This document shows, one piece after another, positions 28,678 through 40,969 of a DNA stretch of 64,000 nt (the first letter of the stretch is position 1; every line of letters starts with the position of its first letter). The stretch spans positions 62,001 to 126,000 of the forward strand of contig JACOMY010000004.1 in assembly GCA_014324045.1 (NCBI GenBank), read 5' to 3'. The position numbers were made by a program, and so were the translations under genes. The DNA is from Rhodospirillales bacterium. GTDB taxonomy: Bacteria > Pseudomonadota > Alphaproteobacteria > Kiloniellales > JACOMY01. The notes beneath the pieces were generated by a model. It was given only the letters and a program-made list of their open reading frames with translations. It had not been told where the DNA came from and searched no databases.

Positions 28678-28806
28678 TCAGGTCAGGAAGATTGCCATCG
28701 ATGCCAGAACGATGGCCACGCCAGCGGCACAGTAGGCCGAGATCTTGATGAAGCCACGGTAGGTACGGACGTGTTCTCGGTAGTCCGACTCCTTCATGAT
28801 GTGCAT
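28678..28806 (-). CDS. aa3-type cytochrome c oxidase subunit IV (small membrane peptide)
   Basis: 42 residues. The sequence (KESDYREHVRTYRGFIKIS, then a single 20-residue hydrophobic helix ending in MAIFLT) fits the bacterial aa3 oxidase subunit IV family (PF07835), whose members show H-x-x-TY-x-GF-x-K followed by one span. The ATG at 28804-28806 has a GGGGGGA ribosome site at seven bases; an inner ATG lies at 28797. In the family this peptide sits beside subunit I of the heme-copper oxidase. No other oxidase gene is in the window. It is easily missed because of its size. Confidence 0.8.
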   Translation of the reverse strand: MHIMKESDYREHVRTYRGFIKISAYCAAGVAIVLASMAIFLT

Positions 28807-29120
28807 TGAGCAATCCCCCCAATTGAACGCGATCACGATTGACGCCGATAGTTACCCTTCTTGCACGCGCCTCTCAAGCCTTCCCAGGCAGGACTCTTTA
28901 ACCGCTTGCCATCTGTCGAGCACTGCATCGTTGTCCCTGCTTCTTGCAGCTGCAGCAGAATAGCTGACTAGAATGAAGTAGTTGCACGATACGGCGCTCT
29001 CTGGAAAACTTGTCCCTTAGTGATTGAATTCACCCTCGGCACTGATTTGGAAACTGAACGCCTATGTGTCATATACACCTTCCATTCCGTATCTCGCCAC
29101 GACGTCGTCAGGAGTAAGAT
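28807..29120. other. intergenic, no gene seen
   Basis: 314 bases between the divergent starts of the oxidase peptide and the sulfotransferase. It becomes AT-richer towards the sulfotransferase start and probably carries both promoters. No convincing reading frame. Confidence 0.5.
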
Positions 29121-29927
29121 ATGCTGTTTGTCTGCAATGGTGCGCCCAAGAGTGGTACCACTTGGATTACCCACTTTTTTAAATTTCAGAAGTCCTGGGT
29201 GAACCCTACACCGTCTGAGTTCAACGATCCTAATTGGGTCAACCCCAGGCTTAAAAATCGGTATCTGATTGACCTCGACGGCTACGACTTTTATCGCGGA
29301 GACAATCACTACTATACCAAGGTGCACACCTTCTCGGGCGACTGGGCACAAGCGATGCTGGACAATCCGGACGTGCGCGTTTTGAGTATAATCCGCGACG
29401 TCCGCGATCAGTTGGTCTCCCGCTACTATCACGATCACAAAATTAAAAAAATAGAAACCGATATGAGCTTCGACGATTACTTTGATGGCTATGCTCGCAT
29501 GTACCTGCAATTGACGCTTGAATACAACGCGTTCTGGTACGAACATGACGGTCGTGGACCGGTGACCACATCTTACGAATACTTGCAGGAAGACTTCGAC
29601 CGGGCGGTAGCCGACTTCGTGGCAGCCTTGAAACTGCCCCCCAGTGCTCCCTTCAACGTCCAGTTGGTGAAGAGAAAGACCAACTTCAGCGATTTCAAGA
29701 TCACCGGTGAGGGCGAGTTCATGCGTAAGGGCATCGTCGGCGACTACCAGAACCATATGTCCGAGGCTCAGGCGACGCATCTGGAAGACATGCTGCGCAA
29801 AGGCGGCTACGGCCTGCTGAAGCGGCAGATCGCCAACCTCCATCCGGAACTGGAGCCAATCCTGGCCCGAACCGATATCGGCTTCGACACTCCCTTCTCT
29901 AAGTTGGTCAGCTTTGCAGGAAAATAA
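29121..29927 (+). CDS. sulfotransferase family protein
   Basis: 268 residues. The three hallmarks of PAPS-dependent sulfotransferases are readable: the 5'-phosphosulfate loop PKSGTTW (9-15), the 3'-phosphate site in IRDVRDQLVSRYY (R92, S100), and RKGIVGDYQNH (202-212), which corresponds to the RKGxxGDWKNxF motif of cytosolic-type enzymes. H69 in TKVHTF is the likely catalytic base. GGAG precedes the ATG. Base composition of the first half is AT-richer than average, and no sulfation or polysaccharide genes are adjacent, so it may be acquired. Acceptor unknown. Confidence 0.85.
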   Translation: MLFVCNGAPKSGTTWITHFFKFQKSWVNPTPSEFNDPNWVNPRLKNRYLIDLDGYDFYRGDNHYYTKVHTFSGDWAQAMLDNPDVRVLSIIRDVRDQLVSRYYHDHKIKKIETDMSFDDYFDGYARMYLQLTLEYNAFWYEHDGRGPVTTSYEYLQEDFDRAVADFVAALKLPPSAPFNVQLVKRKTNFSDFKITGEGEFMRKGIVGDYQNHMSEAQATHLEDMLRKGGYGLLKRQIANLHPELEPILARTDIGFDTPFSKLVSFAGK

Positions 29928-30254
29928 TCGGGGCTCTCAGCCAAAAAGGAGGCACGAGGTCCTTCCAGGATCACTAGGTCCGGTCGGGCCATCTTCGTTC
30001 CCGTTCCCTCTCGGAGACCGACACACCCCTACCAGGTACGTGCCTGTCGTTGCCAAAAAGAACACGATCCGCGGGTTCTTAACTGCCTTCGGGAGCCACC
30101 CCAAGGCACATGCGTCAGGCGTCTGCGGGTAAGTCAGGAAAAAAGATCTTGATCCCGAAAGCGAATCGCGAAGCCGCTGGCCAGGGCCTATGCGCGGAAA
30201 ACAGAGCGCCCCACTCGCACCTGCGCTTTTTCCCGGAGCGCCTGGCGCGCTCCC
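29928..30254. other. intergenic, no gene seen
   Basis: 327 bases between the convergent ends of the sulfotransferase and the SDR gene. No recognisable reading frame, repeat or clear terminator. Confidence 0.5.
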
Positions 30255-31016
30255 CTAAATCGCCGCGTGCTGACCGCCGTCGACAACCACCACGGAACCC
30301 GTCATGTGCGAAGAGGCGTCGGAGGCTAACAGCAGCAGCGGACCGGTCAGTTCGCTCAACCGACCGAAGCGTCGCTGCGGGATCTTCTTCACCATGACCT
30401 CGCCAGCGGAGCCCTTCAGGGTTCGACGATTGATGTCGGTCTCGAAATAGCCGGGACAGAGCGCGTTTACCCTGATGCCGTAGCGCGCCCACTCGACAGC
30501 CAAGGCGCGGGTCATGTTCACCACGCCGGCCTTGCTGGCGGCGTAAGAGGCCAATAGCGAAGCTCCGCCCAAGGCCATGATGGAGGCAATGTTCACCAGG
30601 GCGCCGCCGCCGTTCTCCTTCATGATCCGCCCTGCGGCTTGGGCCACGCGAAAGACACCAGACAAGTTGGTGTCGATGACCTTGGACCAGCTCTCTTCTG
30701 TAATGTCCAAGGCCTTGTCGGTCATCGCGATTCCGGCGTTGTTGATCACGCAATCCAGGCCGCCCAACCCCTCGGACGCAGATTCCAGGGCCGCCGTGAC
30801 GCTGCCCGGATCCGTGACGTCCAGCGCCACCGGCAAGGGCGTACCGCCGGTCGCCGCTATCTCGGCGGCCAGCGCCTCCAGAGCCGCTTGGCGCCGCGCG
30901 GCGATCGCCACCTTGGCGCCAGCACGGCTGAGCTCCAGGGCGAAGTGGCGGCCGAGGCCGGAGGAGGCACCGGCTACCAGAGCGACCTTGCCGGCCAAAT
31001 CGAAGGGATTGCTCAT
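30255..31016 (-). CDS. short-chain dehydrogenase/reductase (SDR)
   Basis: 253 residues, classical SDR. Cofactor loop GASSGLG (16-22), NNAG (92-95), catalytic S135, Y148 and K152 (YAASK). The A-R-R stretch at 40-42 after the second strand (IAARRQ) favours NADP(H). It starts five bases after the acyl-CoA ligase stop, so the two are one operon; a 3-hydroxyacyl-CoA or similar acyl substrate is a reasonable guess, but it is not shown by the sequence. Upstream readings in the same frame are not SDR-like. Confidence 0.9.
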   Translation of the reverse strand: MSNPFDLAGKVALVAGASSGLGRHFALELSRAGAKVAIAARRQAALEALAAEIAATGGTPLPVALDVTDPGSVTAALESASEGLGGLDCVINNAGIAMTDKALDITEESWSKVIDTNLSGVFRVAQAAGRIMKENGGGALVNIASIMALGGASLLASYAASKAGVVNMTRALAVEWARYGIRVNALCPGYFETDINRRTLKGSAGEVMVKKIPQRRFGRLSELTGPLLLLASDASSHMTGSVVVVDGGQHAAI

Positions 31017-31021
31017 CTTTC

Positions 31022-32653
31022 CTACAGATCCTTGGCTTGCTGGCGCAAAGCGAACTTCTGGATCTTTCCGGTGGAGGTCTTGGGCAGCGCGCCGAAGACC
31101 ACGGTCTTGGGCACCTTGTAGCGCGCGATGGTCCCGCGACAGTGATCGATGATCTCCGCCGCGCCGACCTCGGCACCGGGGCGTAGGGTGACGAAGGCGC
31201 AGGGCGTCTCCCCCCATCTTTCGTCCGGACGCGCCACCACCGCAGCTTCCAAGACCCCAGGGTGCCGATAGAGCGCCTCCTCGACTTCAAGAGAAGAAAT
31301 GTTCTCACCGCCGGAAACGATGATGTCCTTGGAGCGATCCTTGACCTCAATGTAGCCGTCGGGATGGCGCACCGCCAAATCGCCGGTGTGGAACCAACCG
31401 CCGGCAAAGGCCTCCTCCGTCGCCTGCGGATTCTTGAGGTAGCCCTTCATCACCGTATTGCCGCGCAACATGATCTCGCCGATCGTCTCGCCGTCCCACG
31501 GCGTCTCGGCCATGGTCCCGGCGTCCTTCACCGTGGCACCGTCGAGGGTCGTGTAGCGCACGCCCTGGCGAGCCATCATCGCGGCGCGGCGCGGCAGGTC
31601 GTAATCGTCCCAGGCCTCCTGCCGATCGCATGCTGTCGCCGGCCCGTAGACCTCGGTCAGGCCGTAGGCGTGTAGCACGCTGAAGCCCTGCTCTTCCATC
31701 GCCTTGATGATCGCGCTTGGCGGTGCGGCCCCGCCAGTCATGACCCGGACCGGTCCTGCCAACGGCCGCTTGATGCTATCGTCTGCCGTAGCCAGCATGT
31801 TGATGACGATGGGTGCACCGCAGAGATGGGTCACCCGCTCCTCTTCCAGCAGGCGGAAGATCGGGCCAGCCTCCACCTTCCGCAGGCAGACATGAGTGGC
31901 CGCGGCAGAGGTCACCGCCCAAGTGAAGGTCCAGCCGGAGCAGTGGAACATCGGTAGGGTCCAGAGATATCGGCTTGCTCCGGTCAAACCGAAGGTCATG
32001 CAGTTGCCCATGGCGTTCAAAGCGGCGCCGCGATGGCTGTAGAGCACACCCTTGGGATTGCCGGTCGTGCCCGAAGTGTAAAGTAAACAGATCGACTGCC
32101 ACTCATTGCCCGGCTCCGCCGCTTCGAAAGCCGGATCGCCTTCCTCCAGCAGAGCCTCGTAGTCCTTCTCACCGAGCAACGCGCCCGCTTCGGCGAGGGG
32201 ATCGTCGATATCGATCACCGTGATGGCGCGGCCCAGTTGTGCCAGGGCCGGCTTGACCGCGGGCGAGAGCTCCTTGTCGGCGATCAGAATGTCAGCCTGA
32301 CCGTGATTCAGAATGAAGGCGATCGAGGCCGGGTCGAGACGGGTGTTAATGGCATTCAGAATGCCACCAGCCAACGGCACGCCGTAGTGGGCCTCCAACA
32401 GAGCCGGTACGTTGGGCGCCATCACGGCAACCGTCTTGCCGCGTCCTATCCCGCGCTTCGCCAAGGCCGAGGCCAGCCGACGTACGCGCGCATAGAACTC
32501 GGCGTAACTATAGCGCGCCTGCCCATGAACTACGGCTGTTCGCTCCGGATGCACGAAGGCGCTGCGGCGAAGAAAATTCAAGGGAGAGAGCGGCGCAAAG
32601 TTGGCGGCCTGACGTTCCAGACCCTGCTCATAGATGCTGTGCTGTTGCGGCAT
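31022..32653 (-). CDS. acyl-CoA synthetase (AMP-forming)
   Basis: 543 residues of the ANL superfamily. AMP-binding motif YTSGTTGNPKGV, the A5-type motif YGLTEVYGP, WFHTGDLAVRHPDGYIEVKDRSKD and the C-terminal catalytic lysine in TSTGKIQK are all present. It activates a carboxylic acid as acyl-AMP and then acyl-CoA. Overall resemblance is to the medium/long-chain fatty acyl and 3-methylmercaptopropionyl-CoA ligase group; the substrate cannot be fixed. It leads an operon with the downstream SDR and is divergent from the DsbA-family gene. Confidence 0.9.
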   Translation of the reverse strand: MPQQHSIYEQGLERQAANFAPLSPLNFLRRSAFVHPERTAVVHGQARYSYAEFYARVRRLASALAKRGIGRGKTVAVMAPNVPALLEAHYGVPLAGGILNAINTRLDPASIAFILNHGQADILIADKELSPAVKPALAQLGRAITVIDIDDPLAEAGALLGEKDYEALLEEGDPAFEAAEPGNEWQSICLLYTSGTTGNPKGVLYSHRGAALNAMGNCMTFGLTGASRYLWTLPMFHCSGWTFTWAVTSAAATHVCLRKVEAGPIFRLLEEERVTHLCGAPIVINMLATADDSIKRPLAGPVRVMTGGAAPPSAIIKAMEEQGFSVLHAYGLTEVYGPATACDRQEAWDDYDLPRRAAMMARQGVRYTTLDGATVKDAGTMAETPWDGETIGEIMLRGNTVMKGYLKNPQATEEAFAGGWFHTGDLAVRHPDGYIEVKDRSKDIIVSGGENISSLEVEEALYRHPGVLEAAVVARPDERWGETPCAFVTLRPGAEVGAAEIIDHCRGTIARYKVPKTVVFGALPKTSTGKIQKFALRQQAKDL

Positions 32654-32773
32654 GGCTCCCTGCTCTCTATCTCTTTATGGCGTCGCCATGGTGGCGACAG
32701 CCTGGCCACCCGGTCAAGCGACAGGGCACCAGCAGCCAGTCCAGTCTTACTCCAGCGCAGGAGATTGCGTTCC

Positions 32774-33424
32774 GTGCGGATTGAGATCTATTCTGACATC
32801 ATCTGCCCTTGGTGCCTGATCGGCAAGCGGCGCCTGGAGAGGGCCTTGAAAGAACAGCCGCAAGAGAATCTCGAGATCTCCTGGCGCGCCTTCCAAATGA
32901 CCCCCTCAATGCCGGCCGAAGGCATAGATCGCCAGCGTTATCTGGAGATGAAATTCGGCGGCAGCGAACGGGTGGCAACAGTCTACGATCCGATTATGCA
33001 GACCGGTCTTCGCGAAGGTATCGACTTTGCATTCGACAAGATTGAGCGGACTCCGAACACCTTGAACTCGCACCGGCTTCTGCGCTTCGCCGAGCGCCGA
33101 GACTGCGGCGAGGCCATGCTGGATGCCCTCTTCAGCGCCTACTTCTTCGAAGGAGAGAACATCGGCGATCCCGATACCTTGATCGCGCTTGCCGAGAAGG
33201 CCGGTCTGGAACGCGACGCCGTCTCAGCCTATTTGGCGGGCGATGAAGACCGCACGGAGGTGACTGCTGAAGATGCACGGGCCCGGAAGATCGGCATCCA
33301 GGGTGTGCCGACCTACATCTTCGACGGCAAGTATGTCCTCTCCGGCGCACATCCGCCCGAAGTCCTATTTCGCCTCTTCGATCTGGTGAACGGTAAGGAG
33401 CAGCCGCAGAGCGCCGTTGTCTAA
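32774..33424 (+). CDS. DsbA-family oxidoreductase (FrnE-like)
   Basis: 216 residues from a GTG start with GGAGA 10 bases upstream. The CPWC redox motif (C11-C14) lies right after strand one (IEIYSDIICPWC), followed by the helical insert and GVPTYIFDGKYVLSGA, as in the cytoplasmic FrnE/polyketide DsbA family. No signal peptide, so it acts in the cytoplasm as a thiol oxidoreductase or isomerase. Divergent from the acyl-CoA ligase, 120 bases apart. Confidence 0.9.
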   Translation: MRIEIYSDIICPWCLIGKRRLERALKEQPQENLEISWRAFQMTPSMPAEGIDRQRYLEMKFGGSERVATVYDPIMQTGLREGIDFAFDKIERTPNTLNSHRLLRFAERRDCGEAMLDALFSAYFFEGENIGDPDTLIALAEKAGLERDAVSAYLAGDEDRTEVTAEDARARKIGIQGVPTYIFDGKYVLSGAHPPEVLFRLFDLVNGKEQPQSAVV

Positions 33425-33764
33425 TCTCCGTCCCTACCGCACCTCTTCTCTCGAGACAAAGCCCGGTGGGTGGGCTTGCCAAACCTCCCTCTTCGGCCTC
33501 ATCGCGAAACCAAGATTGAAGATCTTGCACATGCAGGCCGGGTTTGTGGCCTCCTGCGGATCTTCATCGAAGTTGCACGATGCGAGTCTCGATGTCGACA
33601 CCGTTATAATAAAGGTTTCGCTTTATGTAAACAGCATCCCTAGAGCAGGATGGTGTCAAGTAGACCGTGAGCGGACTCCCGATCACAGCCGCACATCACG
33701 CAGGGCATCGATACTCTGAAAATCTGGCCGGTGCGGGCGGGCGCCATCTGCGCGTTACGTAACA
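33425..33764. other. intergenic, no gene seen
   Basis: 340 bases between the convergent ends of the DsbA-family gene and secA. AT-richer around 33600-33640. A 10-bp palindrome GTTACGTAAC lies at 33754-33763, right after the secA stop. No gene recognised. Confidence 0.5.
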
Positions 33765-36533
<2,769 letters not shown>

Positions 36534-36781
36534 CTGCGCTGAAAGGCCTCGGAGGTGAAAGGTAAAAACGCTAGGGACCGCGCGCAAGCCTGCGGCCGAC
36601 AACGGTCTGCTAGATAAGAGCAGCGGTGGCCCCTGTCAATTCGACGTCCGGCCGCCCGCGCCGCAGTCAGGGGCTACGGGCCGTCGAAGCGCCGGTGCGA
36701 AACGCTTTCTGGAGAGCGGAGCAACGCGCTATGCAACAACCATCGGGATCCTTGTTAGACTTGGAAAGGAATCGCGGCTGA

Positions 36782-37227
36782 TCCTTCGCTGCGCTGATCC
36801 TCGTGTCTGTCCTTCTGCCGCCGGCTTTCGCTGAAGCCCAACAGTTCGGCTGTCACCCACACTTGAGGCTTTGCTGCGCTCCGGCAATCCGACGGTCGGT
36901 CGGGCCGGTACCAGCGAGATCCGTTGGAACGGCGCGATTCTCCCGGCGCACCGCCTGCCGCCCGGGCAGCACGCGCAGGTAGAAATCCTGTTTCAGATTC
37001 TTCCGACCTGCCTCGTGGATCGCCAACTGCTTGCCGACGCGGCCCGAACCGAGGGCTTTGCTGCCCGGCCGGAGATCCACGAAGAGGTGCGGCGCTTCGA
37101 GGAGGACTCGATACGCGAGGCTTATGTTGAGGACTTCCTAGCCTGCAATGTTTCCTCGGCCGCAGCCGAGGCGCGAGTCAAAGCCCTGCCGGACGGCAAT
37201 GGGCGCGAAGATCGAAAAAGGCGCTAA
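36782..37227 (+). pseudogene. remnant of a SurA/PpiC-type parvulin gene
   Basis: A signal-peptide-like segment (SFAALILVSVLLPPAFAEAQ) is readable from 36782 but follows a stop and leads nowhere. In another frame, from about 36985, comes the N-terminal chaperone domain of parvulin-type peptidyl-prolyl isomerases (LVDRQLLADAARTEGF, then RPEIHEEVRRFEEDSIREAY). The PPIase domain is missing altogether. A parvulin gene between secA and argJ on this strand is known from related genomes, so this is a decayed resident and not a new arrival. Several lesions make simple sequencing error unlikely. Confidence 0.65.
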
Positions 37228-37356
37228 GAAGTCGGCACTGAAGAGTCCCGCCTTGCCATTGACAGCTCGCTGACGCAGCTTTGCGCCCGCACTGGCATGA
37301 GCCTCTATCCGCCGCGCCGAGCCGGCGGCCGTTCACCCAACAGGAGGACGAGGGAC

Positions 37357-38601
37357 GTGAAACTGCCGAAATCTCCCCTGGCGCCGAAGGCCGTTCCTTA
37401 TCTGCGGCCAATCCGTGGCGCCCGCCTGGCCGTTATGGTTAGCAATTACAGGTATCGAGAGCGTCCCGACCTGCTGCTGATGACCTTCGAGGAGGGCAGC
37501 GTAGCCACCGGTGTCTTCACCCGGTCCTTGACCGCCGGCGCACCGGTCGGCTGGTCCAGGAGGGCCTTGAAGGAAGGGCAGGGGAAAGTACGGGCCATCC
37601 TAGTCAATGCCGGCAACGCCAATGCCTTCACCGGGCGGCGCGGCGACGCGGCAGTGGACCAGTTGGGCAGGGCTGTTGCGCAAACGCTGCGTTGCCCCGT
37701 GTCGGAGGTCCTGCAGGCCTCCACTGGCGTCATCGGCGAACCCTTGGATGCTCAGCGCCTGCTTCCCTTCGTCGCCGACCTGGCCCGAAATCAGGGAGAG
37801 GGCCCGGCCGCCTGGCAGCAAGCGGCGGAGGCGATCCGCACGACCGATACCTTCCCCAAGGCGTCCAGCCGCCAATGCACCATCGACGGCAAGCCGGTAA
37901 CCTTGACCGGCATCGCCAAGGGCAGCGGCATGATCGCGCCCGACATGGCGACCATGCTGGCCTTCGTCGCCACCGATGCCGCGGTCCCACCCCCGATGCT
38001 GCAGGCCATCACCCTGGCGGCGGCGCAGTGCACCTTCAACTGCATCACGGTCGATAGCGACACCTCCACCAGCGACAGCCTGGTCGTGGTGGCAACGGGC
38101 AAGGCCGGTCACGGCAAGGTGGACAACATCGAGGACGAGCGTCTCAAGGGCTTCCGCGTGGCCTTGACCGCGTTGCTGCGCGACCTGGCGTTGATGGTGG
38201 TGCGCGACGGCGAAGGGGCGCAGAAACTCGTGTCGATCCGGGTGGGGGGCGCCGAGAACGACACCGCCGCGCGCCGCATTGCGCTCTCCATCGCCAACTC
38301 GCCGCTGGTCAAGACCGCGATCGCCGGCGCCGACGCCAATTGGGGACGCATTGTCATGGCGGTCGGCAAGGCGGGCGAACGTGCCGACCGCGACCGTCTG
38401 GCGATCCACATCGGCGGCATTGCCGTGGCCCGCGACGGCGCCCGGGTCGAGGACTACGAGGAGATCCCGGTGGCCGAGCATATGCGCGGCGAGGAAATCG
38501 AGATTCACGTCGACGTCGGTGTTGGCGAAGGCCAGGCCGAGGTCTGGACCTGCGATCTGACCCACGGCTACATCGACATCAACGCTGACTATCGCAGCTA
38601 G
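37357..38601 (+). CDS. argJ: bifunctional glutamate N-acetyltransferase / amino-acid acetyltransferase
   Basis: 414 residues from a GTG preceded by AGGAGG. ArgJ transfers the acetyl group from N-acetylornithine to glutamate in the cyclic arginine pathway. The autocleavage site is KGSGMIAPDMATML with nucleophile T199, which splits the precursor into two chains. The C-terminus DLTHGYIDINADYRS is canonical. The Nudix gene follows after nine bases, probably co-transcribed. Confidence 0.97.
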   Translation: MKLPKSPLAPKAVPYLRPIRGARLAVMVSNYRYRERPDLLLMTFEEGSVATGVFTRSLTAGAPVGWSRRALKEGQGKVRAILVNAGNANAFTGRRGDAAVDQLGRAVAQTLRCPVSEVLQASTGVIGEPLDAQRLLPFVADLARNQGEGPAAWQQAAEAIRTTDTFPKASSRQCTIDGKPVTLTGIAKGSGMIAPDMATMLAFVATDAAVPPPMLQAITLAAAQCTFNCITVDSDTSTSDSLVVVATGKAGHGKVDNIEDERLKGFRVALTALLRDLALMVVRDGEGAQKLVSIRVGGAENDTAARRIALSIANSPLVKTAIAGADANWGRIVMAVGKAGERADRDRLAIHIGGIAVARDGARVEDYEEIPVAEHMRGEEIEIHVDVGVGEGQAEVWTCDLTHGYIDINADYRS

Positions 38602-38610
38602 GCGCCGCGC

Positions 38611-39063
38611 ATGGTCCAAAAGGAGCGAGAGGGCTGCTGGGCGGCAGCGACGCCGCAGCGGCCGGGGCGGGTGCTGCTGGCCACCGCTTGTGCGTTGATC
38701 GACGTGGATGGCCGCGTGCTGCTTGCCCAGCGCCCGCAGGGCAAAGCCATGGCCGGGCTTTGGGAGTTCCCCGGCGGTAAGCTGGATGCCGGCGAGACAC
38801 CCGAGGCTGCCTTGGTTCGCGAACTGGACGAGGAGTTGGGCATCGATACGGCCGAGAGCTGCCTGGCACCTCTGGCCTTTGCCTCACACAGTTACCAAGA
38901 CTTTCATCTGTTAATGCCACTCTATGCCTGCCGGGTCTGGAAGGGAGTGCCGGTTGCCCGCGAGGGCCAGGCCCTGGCCTGGGTCCGGAAGGAGAAGCTG
39001 CGCGGCTATCCCATGCCGCCGGCGGACCTGCCCTTGGTGGCGCAGCTGAGCGAATGGCTCTGA
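38611..39063 (+). CDS. mutT: (deoxy)nucleoside triphosphate pyrophosphohydrolase, MutT-type Nudix
   Basis: 150 residues. The full Nudix box is present (GGKLDAGETPEAALVRELDE, then ELGI), and WEFPGGK plus the short length point to the 8-oxo-dGTP sanitising MutT group. The N-terminal 20 residues look dispensable, and the GTG at 38671 (VLLATACALI) is a possible later start. It follows argJ as in related genomes. Confidence 0.9.
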   Translation: MVQKEREGCWAAATPQRPGRVLLATACALIDVDGRVLLAQRPQGKAMAGLWEFPGGKLDAGETPEAALVRELDEELGIDTAESCLAPLAFASHSYQDFHLLMPLYACRVWKGVPVAREGQALAWVRKEKLRGYPMPPADLPLVAQLSEWL

Positions 39064-39387
39064 GGTCCGGTCTGACGAGTCGGCATGCAGAGTGAGAAGT
39101 ACATAGCCCTCCGGCCGGCACGCACAGCGCTTGGGCGGCCCTCGTTGAGCGCTATGCGCCGGCGACCTACGGAGCTGTGGGTAAACACCCGATCCCGGCG
39201 GGATGCGCTGGCGAAACCTCAATCGAGACCGATGAGACCTTCCTGCGGCGCCTCCTCGGCCCGGCCCCACGGGAACATTTAGGGACGATCTTACCGCAAA
39301 GAAGTCCCCAAGATGCCATTCTCCTTCCCTTTGCCGCCGCCTGCTCTAAGATGACTGCTCTTGGAGCTAAGCAATCGAGCGATCAGC
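39064..39387. other. intergenic, no intact gene
   Basis: 324 bases between mutT and the lysyl-tRNA synthetase gene. Short plus-strand frames such as MQSEKYIALRPARTALGRP do not continue into a recognisable protein. The promoter of lysS should lie near the right end. Confidence 0.45.
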
Positions 39388-40965
39388 ATGACGTCGGAGC
39401 GAGATCTGGCCGAGGCAGCCCGTGCTTGGCCTTTCGAGGAAGCACGCAAGCTTGTGGCGCGCTACAAGAAGGCACCGCCGGAGAAAGGCTATGTGCTGTT
39501 CGAGACCGGCTACGGCCCCTCCGGCCTGCCGCACATCGGCACCTTCGGCGAGGTGGTGCGCACCATCATGGTGCGCCAAGCCTTCCAGCGCCTTTCGGAA
39601 ATCCCGACGCGGCTGTTCTGCTTTTCCGACGACATGGACGGGCTACGCAAAGTGCCCGACAACGTGCCCAATCAGACACTGTTAGCGGCCAACCTTGGCA
39701 AGCCGCTAACCAAAGTACCCGATCCCTTCGGCGAATACGACTCCTTCGGGGCGCACAACAACGCGCGGCTGAAGCGCTTCCTGGACGCCTTCGGCTTCGA
39801 CTACGAGTTCCAATCCTCGACCGACTGGTACAGCTCGGGCCGCTTTGACCGGGCGCTCTTGGACATCCTGGCGGCCTACGACAAGGTCATGGCTATCATC
39901 CTGCCCACTCTGGGGCCAGAGCGGCGCCAGACTTACAGCCCTTTCTTGCCAATCTCGCCCAAGACCGGCCGGGTGCTGCAGGTGCCGGTCCTGGAACGCA
40001 AGCCGGCCAGCGGCACTCTGGTCTTCCGCGACGAGGACGAGAACCTGACCGAGGTGCCGGTTACCGGCGGTCACTGCAAGCTACAATGGAAGCCGGATTG
40101 GGGCATGCGCTGGTACGCGCTGGGCGTCGACTACGAGATGTCGGGCAAGGATCTGATCGATAGCGTGAAGCTGGCCGGCGCCGTCGTCAAGGCACTGGGC
40201 AAGCGCCCGCCGGAGGGCTTCAACTACGAACTTTTCCTCGACGACAAGGGACAGAAGATCTCCAAGTCCAAGGGCAACGGCCTGTCGGTCGGGGAGTGGT
40301 TGGCCTATGGCCCGCCGGAAAGCCTGTCGCTCTTCATGTACAACAAGCCCAGAGCGGCCAAGAAGCTCTTCTTCGACGCGATTCCGCGGGCTGTGGACGA
40401 CTACATCGCCCATATGGGCAGCTTCTCCGGCCAAGACGCCAAGCGCTTGGAAAACCCGGCCTGGCACATCCACAATGGCGCGCCGCCGCGCCATGGGGCA
40501 CCGATCTCCTACAGCCTGCTGTTGAACCTGGCCAGCGTCTGCAACGCGGAAGACCCCTCGATCCTTTGGGGCTTCATCTCGCGCTATCGCCCGGACGCGG
40601 TGCCCGGGTGCTACCCCTTCCTGGATCGACTGGTAGCCTGCGCAGTAAACTATTATCGGGATCGGGTAAAGCCGGAGAAGTACTATCGTCGGCCCGACGC
40701 GATGGAGCGCGAGGCCATGGCCGATCTCCTGTCGGCTCTGGAAGCCCTGCCGGACGATGCCGGGGCCGAAACGATTCAGGCCCAAGTCTACAAAATCGGC
40801 AAGCGCCATCCCTTCCCCGACTTGAGGAGCTGGTTCAAGGCGCTCTACGAGGTTTTGCTGGGCCAGCAGCAGGGACCGCGGCTAGGATCTTTCTTCGCCC
40901 TCTACGGCTTGCCGGAGAGCCGGGCGCTGATTGCCCGGGCTCTGGTACCGGTGGCTGCCGACTAG
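39388..40965 (+). CDS. lysS: lysyl-tRNA synthetase, class I
   Basis: 525 residues of the class I LysRS, unrelated in fold to the usual class II enzyme and common in alphaproteobacteria. The HIGH-type motif is HIGT (49-52) and the KMSKS-type motif is KISKSKGNG (about 290). It charges tRNA-Lys, such as the gene at 11006-11081. The ATG at 39388 begins [10 protein letters not shown]; an earlier frame start at 39361 is not family-like. Confidence 0.96.
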   Translation: MTSERDLAEAARAWPFEEARKLVARYKKAPPEKGYVLFETGYGPSGLPHIGTFGEVVRTIMVRQAFQRLSEIPTRLFCFSDDMDGLRKVPDNVPNQTLLAANLGKPLTKVPDPFGEYDSFGAHNNARLKRFLDAFGFDYEFQSSTDWYSSGRFDRALLDILAAYDKVMAIILPTLGPERRQTYSPFLPISPKTGRVLQVPVLERKPASGTLVFRDEDENLTEVPVTGGHCKLQWKPDWGMRWYALGVDYEMSGKDLIDSVKLAGAVVKALGKRPPEGFNYELFLDDKGQKISKSKGNGLSVGEWLAYGPPESLSLFMYNKPRAAKKLFFDAIPRAVDDYIAHMGSFSGQDAKRLENPAWHIHNGAPPRHGAPISYSLLLNLASVCNAEDPSILWGFISRYRPDAVPGCYPFLDRLVACAVNYYRDRVKPEKYYRRPDAMEREAMADLLSALEALPDDAGAETIQAQVYKIGKRHPFPDLRSWFKALYEVLLGQQQGPRLGSFFALYGLPESRALIARALVPVAAD

Positions 40966-40969
40966 AGCC

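Noticed and set aside
37297-37356. Upstream ATG for argJ at 37297
   Set aside because: The extra 20 residues are Arg/Pro-rich and unlike ArgJ; the GTG at 37357 has an AGGAGG site just upstream.
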